From positions 622,501 to 686,500 of the forward strand of contig NQOF01000001.1 of the NCBI GenBank assembly GCA_002270465.1: a stretch of 64,000 bases of DNA. Reading direction: 5' to 3'. Positions 63,572-64,000 of the stretch are shown here, one piece after another. Made by a program: the position numbers and the translations under genes. The stretch comes from Blautia hominis (GTDB lineage: Bacteria > Bacillota > Clostridia > Lachnospirales > Lachnospiraceae). Numbering within the stretch: the first letter of the stretch is position 1; each line of letters starts with the position of its first letter. The notes under the pieces were generated by a model that had not been told where the DNA came from, did not search any database, and was given only the letters and a program-made list of their open reading frames with translations.

Positions 63572-64000
63572 ATGAACAGAGAATACCATGTAGCAGTCAC
63601 AGGCTGTGATCACGCGGAGGGAACAAAAGAGGCTCCCTTCAGAACCATATCAAAGGCAGCAAAGACCGCCGAAACAGGGGATAAGATCATTGTGCATGAG
63701 GGTGAATACCGGGAATGGGTAAAGCCGGAACACAGCGGCTACAGCAATATCAGCCGCATTGTATATGAAGCCGCCCAAGGGGAAAAGGTGGTGATCAAAG
63801 GCTCCGAGCGAATTCAGAACTGGGAAAATATAGAGGGAACTGTCTGGAAAGCCGTTGTTCCAAATACACTTTTCGGGGACTATAATCCATACAAAGAACC
63901 GCTGTGGGGTGACTGGTTCATCTATCCGGATGACAATTCTGTCCATGCAGGTGACGTATACTTAAACGGCAAATCTTTCTATGAAGCAAAATCCCTGGAT
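63572..64000 (+). CDS. GH120-type beta-xylosidase, N-terminal part
   Basis: The gene starts at ATG 63572 behind AGGAGG, and the window ends after 143 codons with no stop. The visible part reads MNREYHVAVTGCDHAEGT, then PFRTISKAAKTAETGDKIIVHEGEYREWV and VVIKGSERIQNW in turn. This matches the start of right-handed beta-helix glycosidases of family GH120, such as the Thermoanaerobacterium beta-xylosidase. No signal peptide is present, so it acts on imported xylo-oligosaccharides. It suits the pentose-type genes at 55-61 kb. Confidence 0.85.
   Translation, partial: MNREYHVAVTGCDHAEGTKEAPFRTISKAAKTAETGDKIIVHEGEYREWVKPEHSGYSNISRIVYEAAQGEKVVIKGSERIQNWENIEGTVWKAVVPNTLFGDYNPYKEPLWGDWFIYPDDNSVHAGDVYLNGKSFYEAKSLD

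Overview
The window comes from a low- to mid-GC Firmicute of the Lachnospiraceae, most like Blautia. The evidence is the strong AGGAGG ribosome sites, the gene order rho-rpmE-DUF1385-prmC-prfA, YesM/YesN-controlled sugar ABC transporters, ROK regulators, a TDT (TehA/SLAC1) transporter and a GH120 beta-xylosidase. The genus is inferred from protein style and synteny, not from a marker gene. About 54 protein genes are present, most on the minus strand. I saw no rRNA, tRNA, CRISPR array, transposase or phage gene.

Layout. 1-7.5 kb: a minus-strand operon of two YhgE/Pip membrane proteins, an OmpR-type regulator, a BceS-like kinase and a peptide-type ABC transporter cut by the window edge. 7.6-11.1 kb: a sugar nucleotidyltransferase, GlmM and a TPR lipoprotein. 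11.5-19.4 kb: a YesM/YesN two-component system, a sugar ABC transporter and a uroporphyrinogen-decarboxylase-like enzyme. 19.7-24.6 kb: the rho to prfA translation/termination cluster. 24.9-31.1 kb: a VOC protein, a divergent ClpX, an HtrA protease and GlmS. 31.2-36.1 kb: surface polysaccharide genes (GT2, LytR-CpsA-Psr, polyprenyl glycosylphosphotransferase) and shikimate kinase. 36.2-39.8 kb: a five-gene thiol-redox operon (TlpA-like lipoprotein, 48-residue CXXC protein, NapH-like Fe-S membrane protein, Rrf2 regulator, RclA-like flavoprotein) with a consensus promoter. 39.8-40.6 kb: an unusual non-coding block with two different short tandem-repeat arrays around a perfect 48-bp inverted repeat. 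40.6-43.0 kb: a zinc alcohol dehydrogenase divergent from a ROK regulator. 43.1-49.0 kb: a diguanylate cyclase, an EEP-family protein, a small unknown protein and a hybrid histidine kinase. 49.3-54.9 kb: a nitrate-reductase-like molybdoenzyme cluster with Fe-S and FAD partners, a SLAC1/TehA transporter and a Crp/Fnr regulator. 55.2-60.9 kb: a probable pentitol or ketose pathway (SDR, FGGY kinase, GPH symporter) with its ROK regulator. 61.0-64.0 kb: an orphan HipA-like kinase, a DUF1848 protein and the start of a GH120 beta-xylosidase.

The least explained parts of the window are non-coding. At least eight copies or remnants of an intergenic inverted-repeat family ending in GTAAC/GTTAC are scattered through it, several in 5' leaders. 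There are also a twin CTAG-ended palindrome next to clpX, a 15-bp array carrying -10-like hexamers ahead of the Bce-type regulator, a 142-bp inverted repeat leading into the molybdoenzyme operon, and the repeat/palindrome block at 39.8-40.6 kb. Several regulator-operator pairs can be read from the sequence: YesN with a 20-bp-spaced direct repeat, Rrf2 with paired GTTACAGTTC boxes, and ROK proteins with palindromes at divergent promoters.
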